Assembly: GCF_017377745.1 (NCBI RefSeq)
Contig: NZ_JAFVMG010000002.1
Location: 124,001 to 188,000, forward strand
DNA length: 64,000 nt
Origin: Acetobacter suratthaniensis
GTDB taxonomy: Bacteria > Pseudomonadota > Alphaproteobacteria > Acetobacterales > Acetobacteraceae
Direction: 5' to 3'
Both the position numbers and the translations under genes were made by a program. Of the stretch, positions 1-9,278 are shown in pieces (the first letter of the stretch is position 1; each line of letters starts with the position of its first letter). The notes under the pieces were generated by a model. It had not been told where the DNA came from, ran no database searches, and saw nothing but the letters and a program-made list of their open reading frames with translations.

Positions 1-996
1 CGGCGCGGATAACAGGATACCAATCGGCCAGGGCGTAATGAGCAGACCCGTCTGGGCTGAAGACAGGCCCAACGTGTCATGCAGCATGAACGGCATGGAA
101 ACGATATAGAAATTGGAGGCCACAAAACCAGCAAAGCCGCTAATAAACGCCAGTGTAAAAGCGGGCTTTCCCAGCAGATCTACCGGCAGGATCGGATGGG
201 GCACATGCCGTTCGCGCCGGGTCAGCAAAACACCTGTGGCAAGCCCCGCCACCAGCAAAAAACAGGACAGAACAACGCCCTGCTGGTGTGCCAGTGAATC
301 GCCCCCCATGATGCACAGGCCAAATGCCAGCATGCACAACACACTGCCCGTGCTGTCGGGCATGGCGTCCGTTCGGGGCGTATCAGGCAGGGCAAAGGCC
401 GCAACCCCAAGCGCCAGAGCCCCCATAGGCAGGTTGATCCAGAACAGCCACGGCCATGCACCCATCGTCAGGATAACCGCCGCAGCCGTTGGCCCCATGG
501 CCACGCCCAGCGCAACCACGACACCATTAAGGGCAACCCCGCGCCCGATTTCCGCATGAGGATAGATAAAGCGCACCAGAGCGATGTTCACGCTCATAAT
601 GCACGCACCACCAACGCCCTGCAAAACCCGCGCCATGGCCAGAAATGGCAGGCTGGTCGCCACCGCGCAAAGCAGAGAGGCCACCATGAACAGCACAATG
701 CCTGCCCGGCACAGCCGCGCAAAGCCCACACGGCTCCCTAATGCCGCCAAAGGCAGGAGCGTGACCAGACTGGCCATCTGATAGGCATTAACCACCCAGA
801 TAGACGCCGAAGACGAGGCGTGCAGGTCTCGGGCAATATCAGGCAGCGCCACATTGGCAATGGCGTAATCCAGCAGAGCAAGGAAAACCGACAGGGCCAC
901 GGCCAGCATGGCCCAGCCACGCGCCGTGCCATACAGCCCCCCCGTCCCGTCTGCTACAACGGGTTGCGCGGGCGTTGCCACGTCCTGCGTATTCAT
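1..996 (-). CDS. MFS transporter, DHA2 (EmrB/QacA-like) drug exporter, 3' end cut by window edge
   Basis: Reading the minus strand from the ATG at 996 gives 332 uninterrupted codons that run off the left edge. The N-terminus (MNTQDVATPAQP) is followed by a first membrane segment containing FLALLDYAIANVALPDIA, the hallmark first helix of proton-driven 14-TM (DHA2) multidrug exporters. Further hydrophobic helices follow, with GVVVALGVAMGPTAAAVIL and WPWLFWINLPMGALALGVA resembling helices 5 and 6 of that family. An excellent ribosome binding site (AGGAGGTG) sits about 8 bases upstream. It probably exports small toxic molecules across the inner membrane, but the substrate is not inferable. No adjacent regulator is visible in the window. 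Confidence 0.88.
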   Translation of the reverse strand, partial: MNTQDVATPAQPVVADGTGGLYGTARGWAMLAVALSVFLALLDYAIANVALPDIARDLHASSSASIWVVNAYQMASLVTLLPLAALGSRVGFARLCRAGIVLFMVASLLCAVATSLPFLAMARVLQGVGGACIMSVNIALVRFIYPHAEIGRGVALNGVVVALGVAMGPTAAAVILTMGAWPWLFWINLPMGALALGVAAFALPDTPRTDAMPDSTGSVLCMLAFGLCIMGGDSLAHQQGVVLSCFLLVAGLATGVLLTRRERHVPHPILPVDLLGKPAFTLAFISGFAGFVASNFYIVSMPFMLHDTLGLSSAQTGLLITPWPIGILLSAP

Positions 997-1088
997 GCCT
1001 GATTTCACCTCCTGCGTTGCATGCCCCGCGCCTTTTGCGCCAGAGACCGGCCTTTGCCTGCGCGCAGCACAGCCCAATCAGGGCGGAA

Positions 1089-1119
1089 CAGGGTCAGGAG
1101 GGTGAAAGACCTGACCCTG
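1089..1119. terminator. Stem-loop between der and the MFS gene
   Basis: A perfect 9-bp inverted repeat (CAGGGTCAG at 1089-1097, CTGACCCTG at 1111-1119) with a 13-base loop lies 10 bases past the der stop codon. No T-run follows, so intrinsic termination of der is plausible but not certain. Confidence 0.45.
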
Positions 1120-1129
1120 CCAGAACGAC

Positions 1130-2557
1130 TTAGCGATCCGCGTAAGGGTTTTTGGTGCCTCGGGTCTGTAGACGGATCGGCACGCCCGGCAGATCAAAGG
1201 TTTCACGCAGGCCATTCACCAGATACCGCTTGTAATCCTCTGGCATCTGCTCGGCCCGTGTGCCGAAAACGACAAAGGTCGGCGGCCGTGCCTTGACCTG
1301 CGTCATGTAACGCAGTTTCAGCCTCTTGCCGTTAACGAGCGGCGGCTGGTGCCGTTCCTGCATCTCTTCGAACCAGCGGTTAAGCTCGCCCGTAGGTACG
1401 CGCGCATTCCATACTGTCCATGCGTCCCGCACGGCCGGTAGCAGTTTATGCACGGCCACCCCTGTCAGGGCCGAGAACGTCACCACCGGCACGCCACGCA
1501 TCTGCGCCAGAGAAATGCTCAGCCTGTCCAGAATGGCCTTGCGGGTTTCCGCCCGGTCTTCCACCGCGTCCCATTTATTGAGCGCCAGCACACAGGCCCG
1601 GCCCTCGCGCTCGATCAACCGCGCGATCTGAAGATCCTGCTCCTGCACACCCAGTGTCGCATCGAGCACAAGAATGGCGACTTCCGCCATTTTCAGCGCT
1701 TCGATAGAAGCCGAGACGGACATTTTTTCCAGCGCTTCGTCAATCCGGGCTTTTTTACGCAGGCCCGCCGTATCAACGATCTCGAACGTGTCATCCCCAT
1801 CATGCAGGGTCACGGCAATGGAATCGCGCGTCAGCCCCGGCTCGGGGCCGGTGATCATGCGCTCTTCACCCAACAGGGTGTTAAGCAGCGTGGACTTGCC
1901 CGCATTAGGCCGCCCCACAATCGCCACGCGCATCGGCCCCGGCGGACGGGCATCCGCTTCGGCATCCGGGTCTTCCTGTTCGTCTTCTTCATCCCGCCCG
2001 CTGCTGGCAAGCTGGGGAAGACGCTCGGCAATTTCCCACATCAGGTCGGTCACGCCTTCGCCATGCTCGGCGGACAGAGCGACCGGCTCACCCAGACCAA
2101 GGGCATAGGCTTCCAGCGCGGACGCCGTACCCTGTCGTCCTTCGGCCTTATTGGCCAGCAGCAGCACTGGCCGGTTCTGACGGCGTATCCATTGGGCGAA
2201 GTGTTCATCTGCCGGGGTAATACCCGCACGCGCATCAATGCAGAACAGCACCAGATCCGCCTCATGCACGGCACTTTCAGAAGACGCGCGCATACGCCCG
2301 AACAGGCTATCCGGTGCGGCTTCTTCCAGCCCGGCGGTGTCGATCAGGCGCACATAACGCCCGCGCACCAGCGCCACCCCTTCCTTACGGTCGCGGGTCA
2401 CGCCGGGGGTATCCGCCACCAGCGCCTGCCTGCGGCCTACCAGACGGTTGAAAAGGGTCGATTTACCCACATTCGGCCGCCCGGCAATAACCACAACCGG
2501 CAGATCTCCGGTGGGCAACGGCGCGGGCGGGCGCATGGGTTTGTAGCGATCAGCCAT
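1130..2557 (-). CDS. der: Ribosome biogenesis GTPase Der (EngA)
   Basis: Der is an essential GTPase with two tandem G domains that helps assemble the 50S subunit. The first G domain shows GRPNVGKST near residues 26-34 and DTPGVTRD. The second shows GRPNAGKST, DTAGLRKKA and NKWD. A C-terminal KH-like region ends the protein (LKLRYMTQ, PTFVVFGT). A charged linker rich in Glu and Asp separates the two G domains. The ATG at 2557 overlaps the end of the upstream bamB-like gene by 8 bases and has AAGGA upstream. A start 7 codons earlier (2578) is possible. The order TPR protein, BamB, Der matches the yfgM-bamB-der order known in other proteobacteria, which supports co-transcription. Confidence 0.96.
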   Translation of the reverse strand: MADRYKPMRPPAPLPTGDLPVVVIAGRPNVGKSTLFNRLVGRRQALVADTPGVTRDRKEGVALVRGRYVRLIDTAGLEEAAPDSLFGRMRASSESAVHEADLVLFCIDARAGITPADEHFAQWIRRQNRPVLLLANKAEGRQGTASALEAYALGLGEPVALSAEHGEGVTDLMWEIAERLPQLASSGRDEEDEQEDPDAEADARPPGPMRVAIVGRPNAGKSTLLNTLLGEERMITGPEPGLTRDSIAVTLHDGDDTFEIVDTAGLRKKARIDEALEKMSVSASIEALKMAEVAILVLDATLGVQEQDLQIARLIEREGRACVLALNKWDAVEDRAETRKAILDRLSISLAQMRGVPVVTFSALTGVAVHKLLPAVRDAWTVWNARVPTGELNRWFEEMQERHQPPLVNGKRLKLRYMTQVKARPPTFVVFGTRAEQMPEDYKRYLVNGLRETFDLPGVPIRLQTRGTKNPYADR

Positions 2558-3941
2558 AGGAACGCAGATATCCTTCATTCGTGGCGATCAACATCTGGCC
2601 GTCCACTATAATCGGCGCCATGCAGGCCGGGCTGTCCATGGCATCCACTGAAATAATCCGGCCGGTTGCCGGATCAACACGCACCATACCGTTTTCGGGC
2701 AGGGTGCTCAGGCATACGAGTTGGCCACCAGCCAGAACCGGGCCAAACCAGGTAACGATATCCTTATCCGAATCCAGCTTACGGAAACGGCGGAACTGCG
2801 TGATCCAGCGCACATGCCCGGACAGCCGGTCAATACAGGCAAGCTGCTGATCCAGCGACAGCACGAACAGCCAGTCACCTACAATCAGGATATTGTTCAG
2901 ACTGGCGACCGAGCGTTCCCAAACGCGCCGCCCGGTGCGGATATCGACCGCAGCGAGAACCTGCGCCATGCTGACCGCATACACCACGCTGCCCACGATC
3001 ACGGGCATACCGCGCACACAGGAGAGGTTAAGCGTGCTGGCCTGACTGTTCACGTTGCCCAGCATTTCTGCCCAGACAACCTCGCCACTCGCCGCACGGA
3101 AAGCCACGAGGTCTCCCCCGCCAAAGCCTGCCACCACCACGCCATTGGCATAAGCCGGGGCTGGCTGGCCAAACACCGTGGTTTCAACCGAGGTGGCGGC
3201 GTAACTCCAGAGCTGGCGACCGGTCGCGGCATCCAGCGCGTAAAAACGCTCATCAATGGTGCCGAAGAACACCCGCCCTTCCGCAATGGTGGGGGCAGAG
3301 CGGCCGGGTACGCCAATATCCGTACGCCACTTGACCTTGCCGGTCGCGACATTGACCGCCAGAGCCTGAGACACGCCATCGACAATATAGAGCGTATCAC
3401 CATCGACACCCAGCCCGCCGCCCAGATTGCTGGACAGAAGCTTTTTGGGGCGCGGGTTGAACGTCCATTCATGTCGCATACCGGGCCATGAAAACGCCCG
3501 GATGACGCCTTGCGCATCCATCATGAACAGGCGACCGCCATGCACGATCGGTTCGCACTGAATGATACCGCGCCCGAGCGAACCCAGAGCCGCCCATGCC
3601 AGCAGGCTGGGCTCGGAAATACCAGCACCGATGCTCCGCCGCCAGCGGGCATGCAGGCCGCCCCACGCATAGTTGCTGCCGACATGATCCGGCACGCGGC
3701 CATTGACCGGCCATTCCGATACCGTGATCGAGGCTGGCACGGTAATGGCGGTCTTGTCTTCCTTGTCCACCACCAGCGCCTCACCGGAGGACAGGATGTC
3801 CGTGCGGTGGCCTACCAGCGGCACTTTTTTCTCATCATCATCGCAGCCCGCGAGAACAGGGGCGATAGCCCCGGCCACCAGCAGGCCCCGGCGGGTCAAT
3901 CCTTGATGACGGGGCTGGCCCGGCATTGTTTTGCTGCTCAT
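2550..3941 (-). CDS. bamB: Outer-membrane protein assembly lipoprotein BamB-like (PQQ-type beta-propeller)
   Basis: 463 residues. The N-terminus has a twin-arginine-like, hydrophobic signal ending in a lipobox (RRGLLVAGAIAPVLAGC), so the mature protein is probably a lipoprotein. The rest is a beta-propeller with repeated blades containing motifs such as ALDAATGRQLWSY, VDIRTGRRVWERS and IDRLSGHVRWITQ, typical of PQQ-like repeat proteins. In the BAM complex BamB binds BamA and helps insert beta-barrel proteins in the outer membrane. Its place between a YfgM-like gene and der agrees with this role. It starts 4 bases after the TPR gene's stop. No quinoprotein dehydrogenase catalytic features were recognised, so a PQQ enzyme is unlikely. 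Confidence 0.88.
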   Translation of the reverse strand: MSSKTMPGQPRHQGLTRRGLLVAGAIAPVLAGCDDDEKKVPLVGHRTDILSSGEALVVDKEDKTAITVPASITVSEWPVNGRVPDHVGSNYAWGGLHARWRRSIGAGISEPSLLAWAALGSLGRGIIQCEPIVHGGRLFMMDAQGVIRAFSWPGMRHEWTFNPRPKKLLSSNLGGGLGVDGDTLYIVDGVSQALAVNVATGKVKWRTDIGVPGRSAPTIAEGRVFFGTIDERFYALDAATGRQLWSYAATSVETTVFGQPAPAYANGVVVAGFGGGDLVAFRAASGEVVWAEMLGNVNSQASTLNLSCVRGMPVIVGSVVYAVSMAQVLAAVDIRTGRRVWERSVASLNNILIVGDWLFVLSLDQQLACIDRLSGHVRWITQFRRFRKLDSDKDIVTWFGPVLAGGQLVCLSTLPENGMVRVDPATGRIISVDAMDSPACMAPIIVDGQMLIATNEGYLRSYG

Positions 3942-3945
3942 GCTC

Positions 3946-4647
3946 TTATCCTGCTGACGGGTCGAGGGCCTGCATCATGTCCTGTGCGCGGCTACGCACG
4001 CCACCGGGCAGATCAGGCTGGGCCATTAGGGCCGCGAATTTCCGGCGCGCATCATCAATATGCCCTTCACGCACATCCAGCAGGGCCAGCGCTTCGGTTG
4101 CCAATCCGTACCAAGGCTGATCCTTGCCAGAAAGAACGGACAGGCGCGAGCGCAGTTCCGCCGGGTTTGCGGTATCAAGCTGCTGGCGGCACCACAGGAG
4201 CGAGGCCAGATCACGCAGCAGGCGGGGTGCGTTTTCATCCGCCTGCACACTATCCCACGCGGCCAGAGCGGCTTTGGTATCACCCCGTGCCGCCTGCATG
4301 CCCGCTTCCTGCAAGCGGGCCAGAACGGCAATGCCCCCCGGCGCATGTCCAGCGAGTTCACGCAGGCTGTCGAGACCTGTCTGCTCCGCCTTGCCCAGCA
4401 CGGCAGGGCTGCTCGCCCCCGGCAGCGGAGCGGGCAGGTTACTGGTCTGGTTCAGGGCGGTCAGATATGTACCTGTCGCCTTCTCGCGGGCGGTCTTGAG
4501 CTGGTTCACATGCCATGCCCAGCCCCCTCCGGCCAGCGCGACAGCCACAACCGCCGCCGCCGCCAACCCGGCATACCGCCATGCCACACGACGCAGGCGC
4601 TCGGCCCGCAGAGCGTCATCCACTTCCCTGAAAAGATCCTCTGACAC
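3946..4647 (-). CDS. YfgM-like tetratricopeptide protein, single membrane anchor
   Basis: About 233 residues if started at the GTG at 4647 (VSEDLFREVDDALRAERLRR). A reading frame extends further upstream to 4767 but that part looks non-coding. A short cytoplasmic helix is followed by one membrane segment (YAGLAAAAVVAVALAGGGWAW, about residues 25-45) and a periplasmic, alanine-rich helical region with TPR-like repeats. This architecture and the position just upstream of bamB and der match YfgM, an ancillary SecYEG and periplasmic chaperone network protein. The RBS is weak, so the exact start is uncertain. Confidence 0.8.
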   Translation of the reverse strand: MSEDLFREVDDALRAERLRRVAWRYAGLAAAAVVAVALAGGGWAWHVNQLKTAREKATGTYLTALNQTSNLPAPLPGASSPAVLGKAEQTGLDSLRELAGHAPGGIAVLARLQEAGMQAARGDTKAALAAWDSVQADENAPRLLRDLASLLWCRQQLDTANPAELRSRLSVLSGKDQPWYGLATEALALLDVREGHIDDARRKFAALMAQPDLPGGVRSRAQDMMQALDPSAG

Positions 4648-4880
4648 GTTCCGGCCTGTCCTGTTTCCTGAATCCGCGCTGGCACTTCGGGCATTACTCG
4701 CCTGACTACACGCATATCTGCCCCAGCCAGCGGTATCACACAAGGCGCAAAGCCCCATGCGTGGCAAAGCATCGCTCTCTCGCCCCGCCTAGCAAGGGCC
4801 AGCCACCCCGACCATTGCCTTTGACCCACCGCCTTTCTGTCTGGGGGCGGGTTAGCCGCGCTGGCCGGGACGACCTGATA
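4648..4880. other. Intergenic region upstream of the yfgM-bamB-der unit
   Basis: This 233-base stretch separates the stop of the small secreted protein gene from the chosen start of the TPR gene. Nothing recognisable as an RNA gene was seen. The promoter of yfgM-bamB-der may lie here, but no convincing -35/-10 pair was found. Confidence 0.3.
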
Positions 4881-5273
4881 TTACTGCGCTGCTTTCTGAA
4901 GCCGCGTGCTGCCTGCCTTGAGTGTTGCCGTGAGTTTTTCAAAGTTGGCGGCAATACGCTTCTGCACGGCGGCGCTGCTATCATGCACGAAGGTAATGCG
5001 ATCCTTTGCATCCTCGCTGATGGCGGTTTCCTCGTGCAGGGCCGAGCGTACGACACAACTGTTATAGGCACGGGCTTCCTTCTGGTAAGCGCTCACCTTG
5101 TCCACACTGGCATTGTAGCGCTCCACACTGGAAACATCGACGGCGGGGGCGGCGGGTTCCTCACCGCAGTTCTGCGGCGTCCATACGTGTCCGGCAGCCC
5201 GAACAGGCGTCACATTCTGGCTCCAGCCACAGGCCAGAACCACACCAGCAAGCAGGGCAGTCTTTTTTTTCAT
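4881..5273 (-). CDS. Small secreted protein of unknown function
   Basis: 130 residues from the ATG at 5273 (MKKKTALLAGVVLACGW), preceded by GGAG. The longer frame to 5621 is antisense to the glycosyltransferase gene and is rejected. The N-terminus is a classical Sec signal with probable cleavage after VRA near residue 26. The mature part has three cysteines or fewer (NCGEEP, NSCVV) and is mostly helical, with a heptad-like C-terminus (VQKRIAANFEKLTATLKAG). A periplasmic location is inferred. I do not recognise a named domain. It lies upstream of and parallel to the bamB operon, so an envelope role is possible but unproven. Confidence 0.75.
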   Translation of the reverse strand: MKKKTALLAGVVLACGWSQNVTPVRAAGHVWTPQNCGEEPAAPAVDVSSVERYNASVDKVSAYQKEARAYNSCVVRSALHEETAISEDAKDRITFVHDSSAAVQKRIAANFEKLTATLKAGSTRLQKAAQ

Positions 5274-5451
5274 GATTCTGTCTTCTCCACTCATGATCGG
5301 GGGCTTTTTCCAAAGCCATGCAAGCCCCCCGCCGAAATCCGCAGCCGAGACCAACCCGATTTTTCTCTTCTGGCACAGGCCCGCCAAAAGTCCAGTGACC
5401 CCATGCGTGAACGCTTGGACAAGCCCCGCAACCCGGTATAGACCTATTGCA

Positions 5452-6357
5452 ATGCACATGCTTTTCATTACGGCCACACGGCTGGGCGATGCGGTAATCT
5501 CAACCGGCATTCTGGCCGAACTGCTGCGCCGCCATCCGGGCGTGCGCATTACCATTGCCTGTGGGCCTGTACCAGCCGAACTTTTCAGCCATGTTCCGGG
5601 ACTCGAACGCATCCTGATCATGGAAAAGCAGCCTTACGACCTGCACTGGCTAAAACTCTGGAAAGCCTGCGTAGGCCAGCGGTGGGACATAACGGTAGAC
5701 CTGCGCGGTTCCGCCACCACCCTGCTCCTGCGCTCAGGCCGACGCCTGATCATGCGCGGGGGCAGACGCCCCGGCCGTAGAATAGAACATCTGGCAGCCC
5801 TGCTGGGCCAGACCCCTCCGCCCCTGCCCACACTCTGGTCTAGCGAGACCGAACGCGCACAGGCCCTAGCCCTCATCCCCCCCACACAGCAGGTGATCGC
5901 ACTCGGCCCCACCGCCAACTGGACAGGAAAAATCTGGCCTGTCGAGCGGCACATAGCACTCTGGCAGGCTATCCGCGCCACATACCCGCAGGCACGCCCG
6001 GCCATTTTCTATGGCCCCGGCACGCAGGAAGCGGGCCTTGCCCGCCCCCTGCTTGATGCCCTACCCGATGCGCTGGATATGGGCGGGCGCTTCACGCTTA
6101 CCCAGACAGCCGCCCTGCTTGCCCGCTGTGCGCTGTATGTAGGCAACGATTCTGGTCTAATGCACATGGCCGCAGCCGCAGGCACGCCCACGCTAGGACT
6201 GTTCGGGCCTTCTCGGGCGTCCGAATACGCACCAGCGGGCCCACGGGCACACTGGATTGCCGCCCCCGGCCCGGAGGGCGAAGCGCCAATCGCGGGACTG
6301 AGCATAGAAACCGTTACCAGCGCCGCACTGGCCCTGCTCAAGGAGAATGCGGCATGA
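5452..6357 (+). CDS. Glycosyltransferase family 9 (LPS heptosyltransferase-like)
   Basis: 301 residues from the ATG at 5452 (MHMLFITATRLGDAVISTGI). The frame is open further upstream but the family begins with this R-x-GD motif. A Rossmann-like N-terminal half is followed by the donor-binding C-terminal half with VIALGPTANWTGKIWP and the family signature ARCALYVGNDSGLMHMAAAAG near residues 220-240. GT9 enzymes transfer ADP-activated heptose or related sugars to the lipid A-core at the cytoplasmic face of the inner membrane. The stop overlaps the next gene by 4 bases (ATGA), so the two glycosyltransferases are translationally coupled. The acceptor is unknown. Confidence 0.9.
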   Translation: MHMLFITATRLGDAVISTGILAELLRRHPGVRITIACGPVPAELFSHVPGLERILIMEKQPYDLHWLKLWKACVGQRWDITVDLRGSATTLLLRSGRRLIMRGGRRPGRRIEHLAALLGQTPPPLPTLWSSETERAQALALIPPTQQVIALGPTANWTGKIWPVERHIALWQAIRATYPQARPAIFYGPGTQEAGLARPLLDALPDALDMGGRFTLTQTAALLARCALYVGNDSGLMHMAAAAGTPTLGLFGPSRASEYAPAGPRAHWIAAPGPEGEAPIAGLSIETVTSAALALLKENAA

Positions 6358-7403
6358 CCACAGAACAAACCCTTTCGCTGCCCCGGGTTGCCCATGTCAT
6401 GGCGGGGGCCGCCGCCGGAGGGGCCGAACTGTTTTTTGAACGCCTGTGCATGGCGCAGGCTGCACAGGGCATGCCCGTACTGCCCATCATCCGCCGCAAT
6501 GCCGAGCGCACGGCCCGCCTGAGCAGCACAGGCGCACAACCACTGCAACTCCCCTTTGGCGGCAAGCTGGATTTGCGGACCGGCCCGCGCCTGCGCCGCG
6601 CTCTACAGGCTTTCGCTCCCCGCGTAACCATTGCGTGGATGAACCGCGCCGCCCAGTTTACCCCCAAAGGCGACTGGGTTCTGGCCGGGCGGCTTGGGGG
6701 CTATTACGATCTGGCCTATTACCGCCGCTGCACCCATCTGATCGGCAATACACGCGGGCTGAAAAGCTGGATGATCGAGCAGGGGTGGGACGAAAAACGC
6801 GTTCACTACCTGCCAAATTTCGCAACCGATCTGGCCGACACGCCGCCACTCTGGCCCGCACAGGTGCCGCACGGTGCCCCCTTTCTGCTGGCACTTGGCC
6901 GCCTGCATGCCAACAAGGCCTTCGATGTCCTGATCCGCAGCCTGAGGACTGTGCCGCATATTCCGCTTGTTATCGTAGGCGAAGGCCCCGAACGCGCAGC
7001 GCTGGAGGAACTTGCCCGCCGCGAAGGCGTGCAGGAGCGTGTGTTCATGCCCGGCTGGGCGACTGATCCGGGGGGGCTGATCCGGGCCTGCACGGCGCTG
7101 GTCTGCCCGTCCCGCCACGAACCGTTGGGTAATGTGGTGATTGAAGGTTTTTCAGCCGCGCGGCCTGTCGTGGCGGCGGCATCGCAAGGCCCGACCGAGC
7201 TGATCGAACAGGGGCATAACGGCCTTCTGGCCCCGATAGAGGACGCAACAGCACTGGCAACAGCCCTTAATGAAGTGCTGGAAAACCCCGCACTGGCGCG
7301 CAATCTGGCTCTCGCCGGGCGGGAAACCTACGCAAAAACCTTTGCCCCGGCCCCCGTCCTGCATGCGTGGCAAACTTTCCTCTGCACGGTGGAGAACACC
7401 TAA
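6354..7403 (+). CDS. Glycosyltransferase family 4 (GT-B fold)
   Basis: 349 residues. The N-terminal domain has a glycine-rich loop (MAGAAAGGAELFFERL). The C-terminal donor-binding domain carries the GT4 features: ALGRLHANKAFDVLIRSL, VIVGEGPERAALEELA and the E-x7-E region CPSRHEPLGNVVIEGFSA. It is predicted to be a retaining enzyme that uses a nucleotide sugar and adds a residue to lipopolysaccharide core or an exopolysaccharide in the cytoplasm. It is coupled to the GT9 gene (4-base overlap) and is directly followed by the asparagine synthase-like gene, so the three form one operon. Donor and acceptor cannot be read from the sequence. Confidence 0.9.
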   Translation: MTTEQTLSLPRVAHVMAGAAAGGAELFFERLCMAQAAQGMPVLPIIRRNAERTARLSSTGAQPLQLPFGGKLDLRTGPRLRRALQAFAPRVTIAWMNRAAQFTPKGDWVLAGRLGGYYDLAYYRRCTHLIGNTRGLKSWMIEQGWDEKRVHYLPNFATDLADTPPLWPAQVPHGAPFLLALGRLHANKAFDVLIRSLRTVPHIPLVIVGEGPERAALEELARREGVQERVFMPGWATDPGGLIRACTALVCPSRHEPLGNVVIEGFSAARPVVAAASQGPTELIEQGHNGLLAPIEDATALATALNEVLENPALARNLALAGRETYAKTFAPAPVLHAWQTFLCTVENT

Positions 7404-9215
7404 ATGTGCGGCATTGCCGGGCTGGCCTACACCGTAGCCACCCCTCCCTGCCCGGAGCCGGTGCTGGACGCTCTGGCCTCCGCCCTACGCCACCGTGGGC
7501 CGGACGGTGCGCATATCCACCGTGAAAACGGGGTTGATCTTGTGCATACGCGCCTGTCCATCATTGATCTGGCGGGGGGCGATCAACCTCTGATCAACCA
7601 GAGCGCAACACTGGTGGCCAACGGCGAACTCTATAACGACCCGCAGATCCGCCAGCGCCTTGGCCCAGCCGCCTTCCAAACCGGGAGCGACTGCGAATCC
7701 GCGCTCGCACTGTTCACCCGTGAAGGGGCCGAATACCCGCGCCATTTACGCGGCATGTATGCCATCGCCCTGCATGATACCCGCTCAGGTGAGGTGCTGC
7801 TCACACGCGATCCGTTTGGTATCAAACCACTTTACATGGCCGAAACCAGCTACGGGCTTGCTTTTGCATCCGAACCCGCAGCCCTGTTGCAGGCGGGACT
7901 GGTCGCACGCGGCTTATGCCCGACTGCGCGTGAAGCCTTGCTGCAACTCCGCTTCATACCCGGTGAGTACACCATTTTTCCCGGTATCCGCCGTGTACTG
8001 CCCGGCGAGACACTACGCATTGCCAACGGGCAGATTACCAGCCGGTTCCGCCAGCCCGCCCTACCCACGACCCATAAGACCGACCTGCTGCCCGAACGCT
8101 GCGGCAACACCTCGGAAGAAAGAACGCTGGCCTTACTGGATGCAGCCCTGATGGACAGTGTCTCCGCCCATGAACGCGCGGATGTTCCCTTCGGCCTGTT
8201 CCTGTCTGGCGGCATAGACAGCGCGTGTATCTTAACCGCCATGAGCCGCCTCAAACGCGCCAGTGCGCACCCCACCCAGCCCTTGCGGACATGGACAGCC
8301 ACCTTCGATGCCACAGGCGCCGCCAACGAGGCCGAAGCCGCCCGCGCACTGGCGCAGGATGCGGGGGCCGAACATGAAACGCTGATGGTCACACGGAAGA
8401 TGGTCTGGCGACACCTGCCAGAAATCGTCGCCTGCATGGACGACCCGGCAGCGGATTACGCCATTATCCCCACATGGTTTCTGGCCCGCCGCGCTGCTTC
8501 TGAAGTCAGGGTCGTGCTCTCGGGCGAAGGCGGAGATGAACTATTCTGCGGCTACGGGCGTTACCGCGCCGCCACCCGCCCCTGGTGGGCTGGCCGCAAG
8601 CGCCCGTGGCGACGCGGTGTTTTTGACGGGCTGGAGATTCTACGCACCGACCGCCCCGGTGCGGATACAAACTGGCGCGCGGGCATTCGCGCGGCTGAAC
8701 AGGCCGCCGCCCTTGCCCCCACACCGCTCGCACGCGTGCAGGCCGCCGATGTGGCGGAGTGGCTCCCCAATGACCTGCTGCTCAAACTCGACCGCTGCCT
8801 GATGGCCCACGGGCTTGAAGGCCGCACTCCGCTGCTTGATCCGGTGGTGGCTGATGTGGCCCGCCGCCTGCCCGATAACCTGCGCGTGCGGCATGGGCAG
8901 GGCAAATGGCTCCTGCGCCGCTGGCTGGCGCAACATGCCCCGGCCGCCCGCCCGTTTGCCCGCAAGCAGGGCTTTACGGTGCCGATTGGCACATGGATTG
9001 CACAGGACGGCCAGAAGCTGGGCGCACTGGTGGCCAGTCAGGACTGCATAGCCGAAATTGCCCACCCCGAACGCGTGCGTGCGCTTTTCATGGCAGCGGA
9101 TAAAACCCGCGAAGGTGCCTGTGCATGGGGGCTGCTGTTCTATGCCCTGTGGCACCGCACCCATGTGCAGGCACGGCCCCTCGCGGGCGATGTATTTGAA
9201 ACTCTGGCTGTTTGA
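7404..9215 (+). CDS. Asparagine synthase (glutamine-hydrolysing) family amidotransferase
   Basis: 603 residues. The protein starts MCGIAGLAY, leaving Cys2 as the Ntn glutaminase nucleophile after removal of Met. The glutaminase domain (about 1-200) contains RHRGPDG, HTRLSIIDL and NGELYND. The synthetase domain (about 230-580) contains the pyrophosphate loop LFLSGGIDSACIL, followed by LSGEGGDELFCGYGRY and EGRTPLLDP. The enzyme moves ammonia from glutamine to an ATP-activated carboxylate. AsnB itself makes asparagine. The start follows the stop of the GT4 gene without a gap, in a glycan operon, so it may instead amidate a sugar acid or envelope component, as other AsnB paralogues near glycosyltransferases are thought to do. 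That role is inferred. Confidence 0.9.
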   Translation: MCGIAGLAYTVATPPCPEPVLDALASALRHRGPDGAHIHRENGVDLVHTRLSIIDLAGGDQPLINQSATLVANGELYNDPQIRQRLGPAAFQTGSDCESALALFTREGAEYPRHLRGMYAIALHDTRSGEVLLTRDPFGIKPLYMAETSYGLAFASEPAALLQAGLVARGLCPTAREALLQLRFIPGEYTIFPGIRRVLPGETLRIANGQITSRFRQPALPTTHKTDLLPERCGNTSEERTLALLDAALMDSVSAHERADVPFGLFLSGGIDSACILTAMSRLKRASAHPTQPLRTWTATFDATGAANEAEAARALAQDAGAEHETLMVTRKMVWRHLPEIVACMDDPAADYAIIPTWFLARRAASEVRVVLSGEGGDELFCGYGRYRAATRPWWAGRKRPWRRGVFDGLEILRTDRPGADTNWRAGIRAAEQAAALAPTPLARVQAADVAEWLPNDLLLKLDRCLMAHGLEGRTPLLDPVVADVARRLPDNLRVRHGQGKWLLRRWLAQHAPAARPFARKQGFTVPIGTWIAQDGQKLGALVASQDCIAEIAHPERVRALFMAADKTREGACAWGLLFYALWHRTHVQARPLAGDVFETLAV

Positions 9216-9278
9216 AACAACGCCAGACAGGTTATAGACTGATCGACCACGCCCAACCGCCCGGACAAGGAGTGCGCG

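Noticed and set aside
1448..2611. Long plus-strand open frame antisense to der
   Set aside because: It mirrors the der codons and has no family similarity. Long antisense frames are common in GC-rich DNA.
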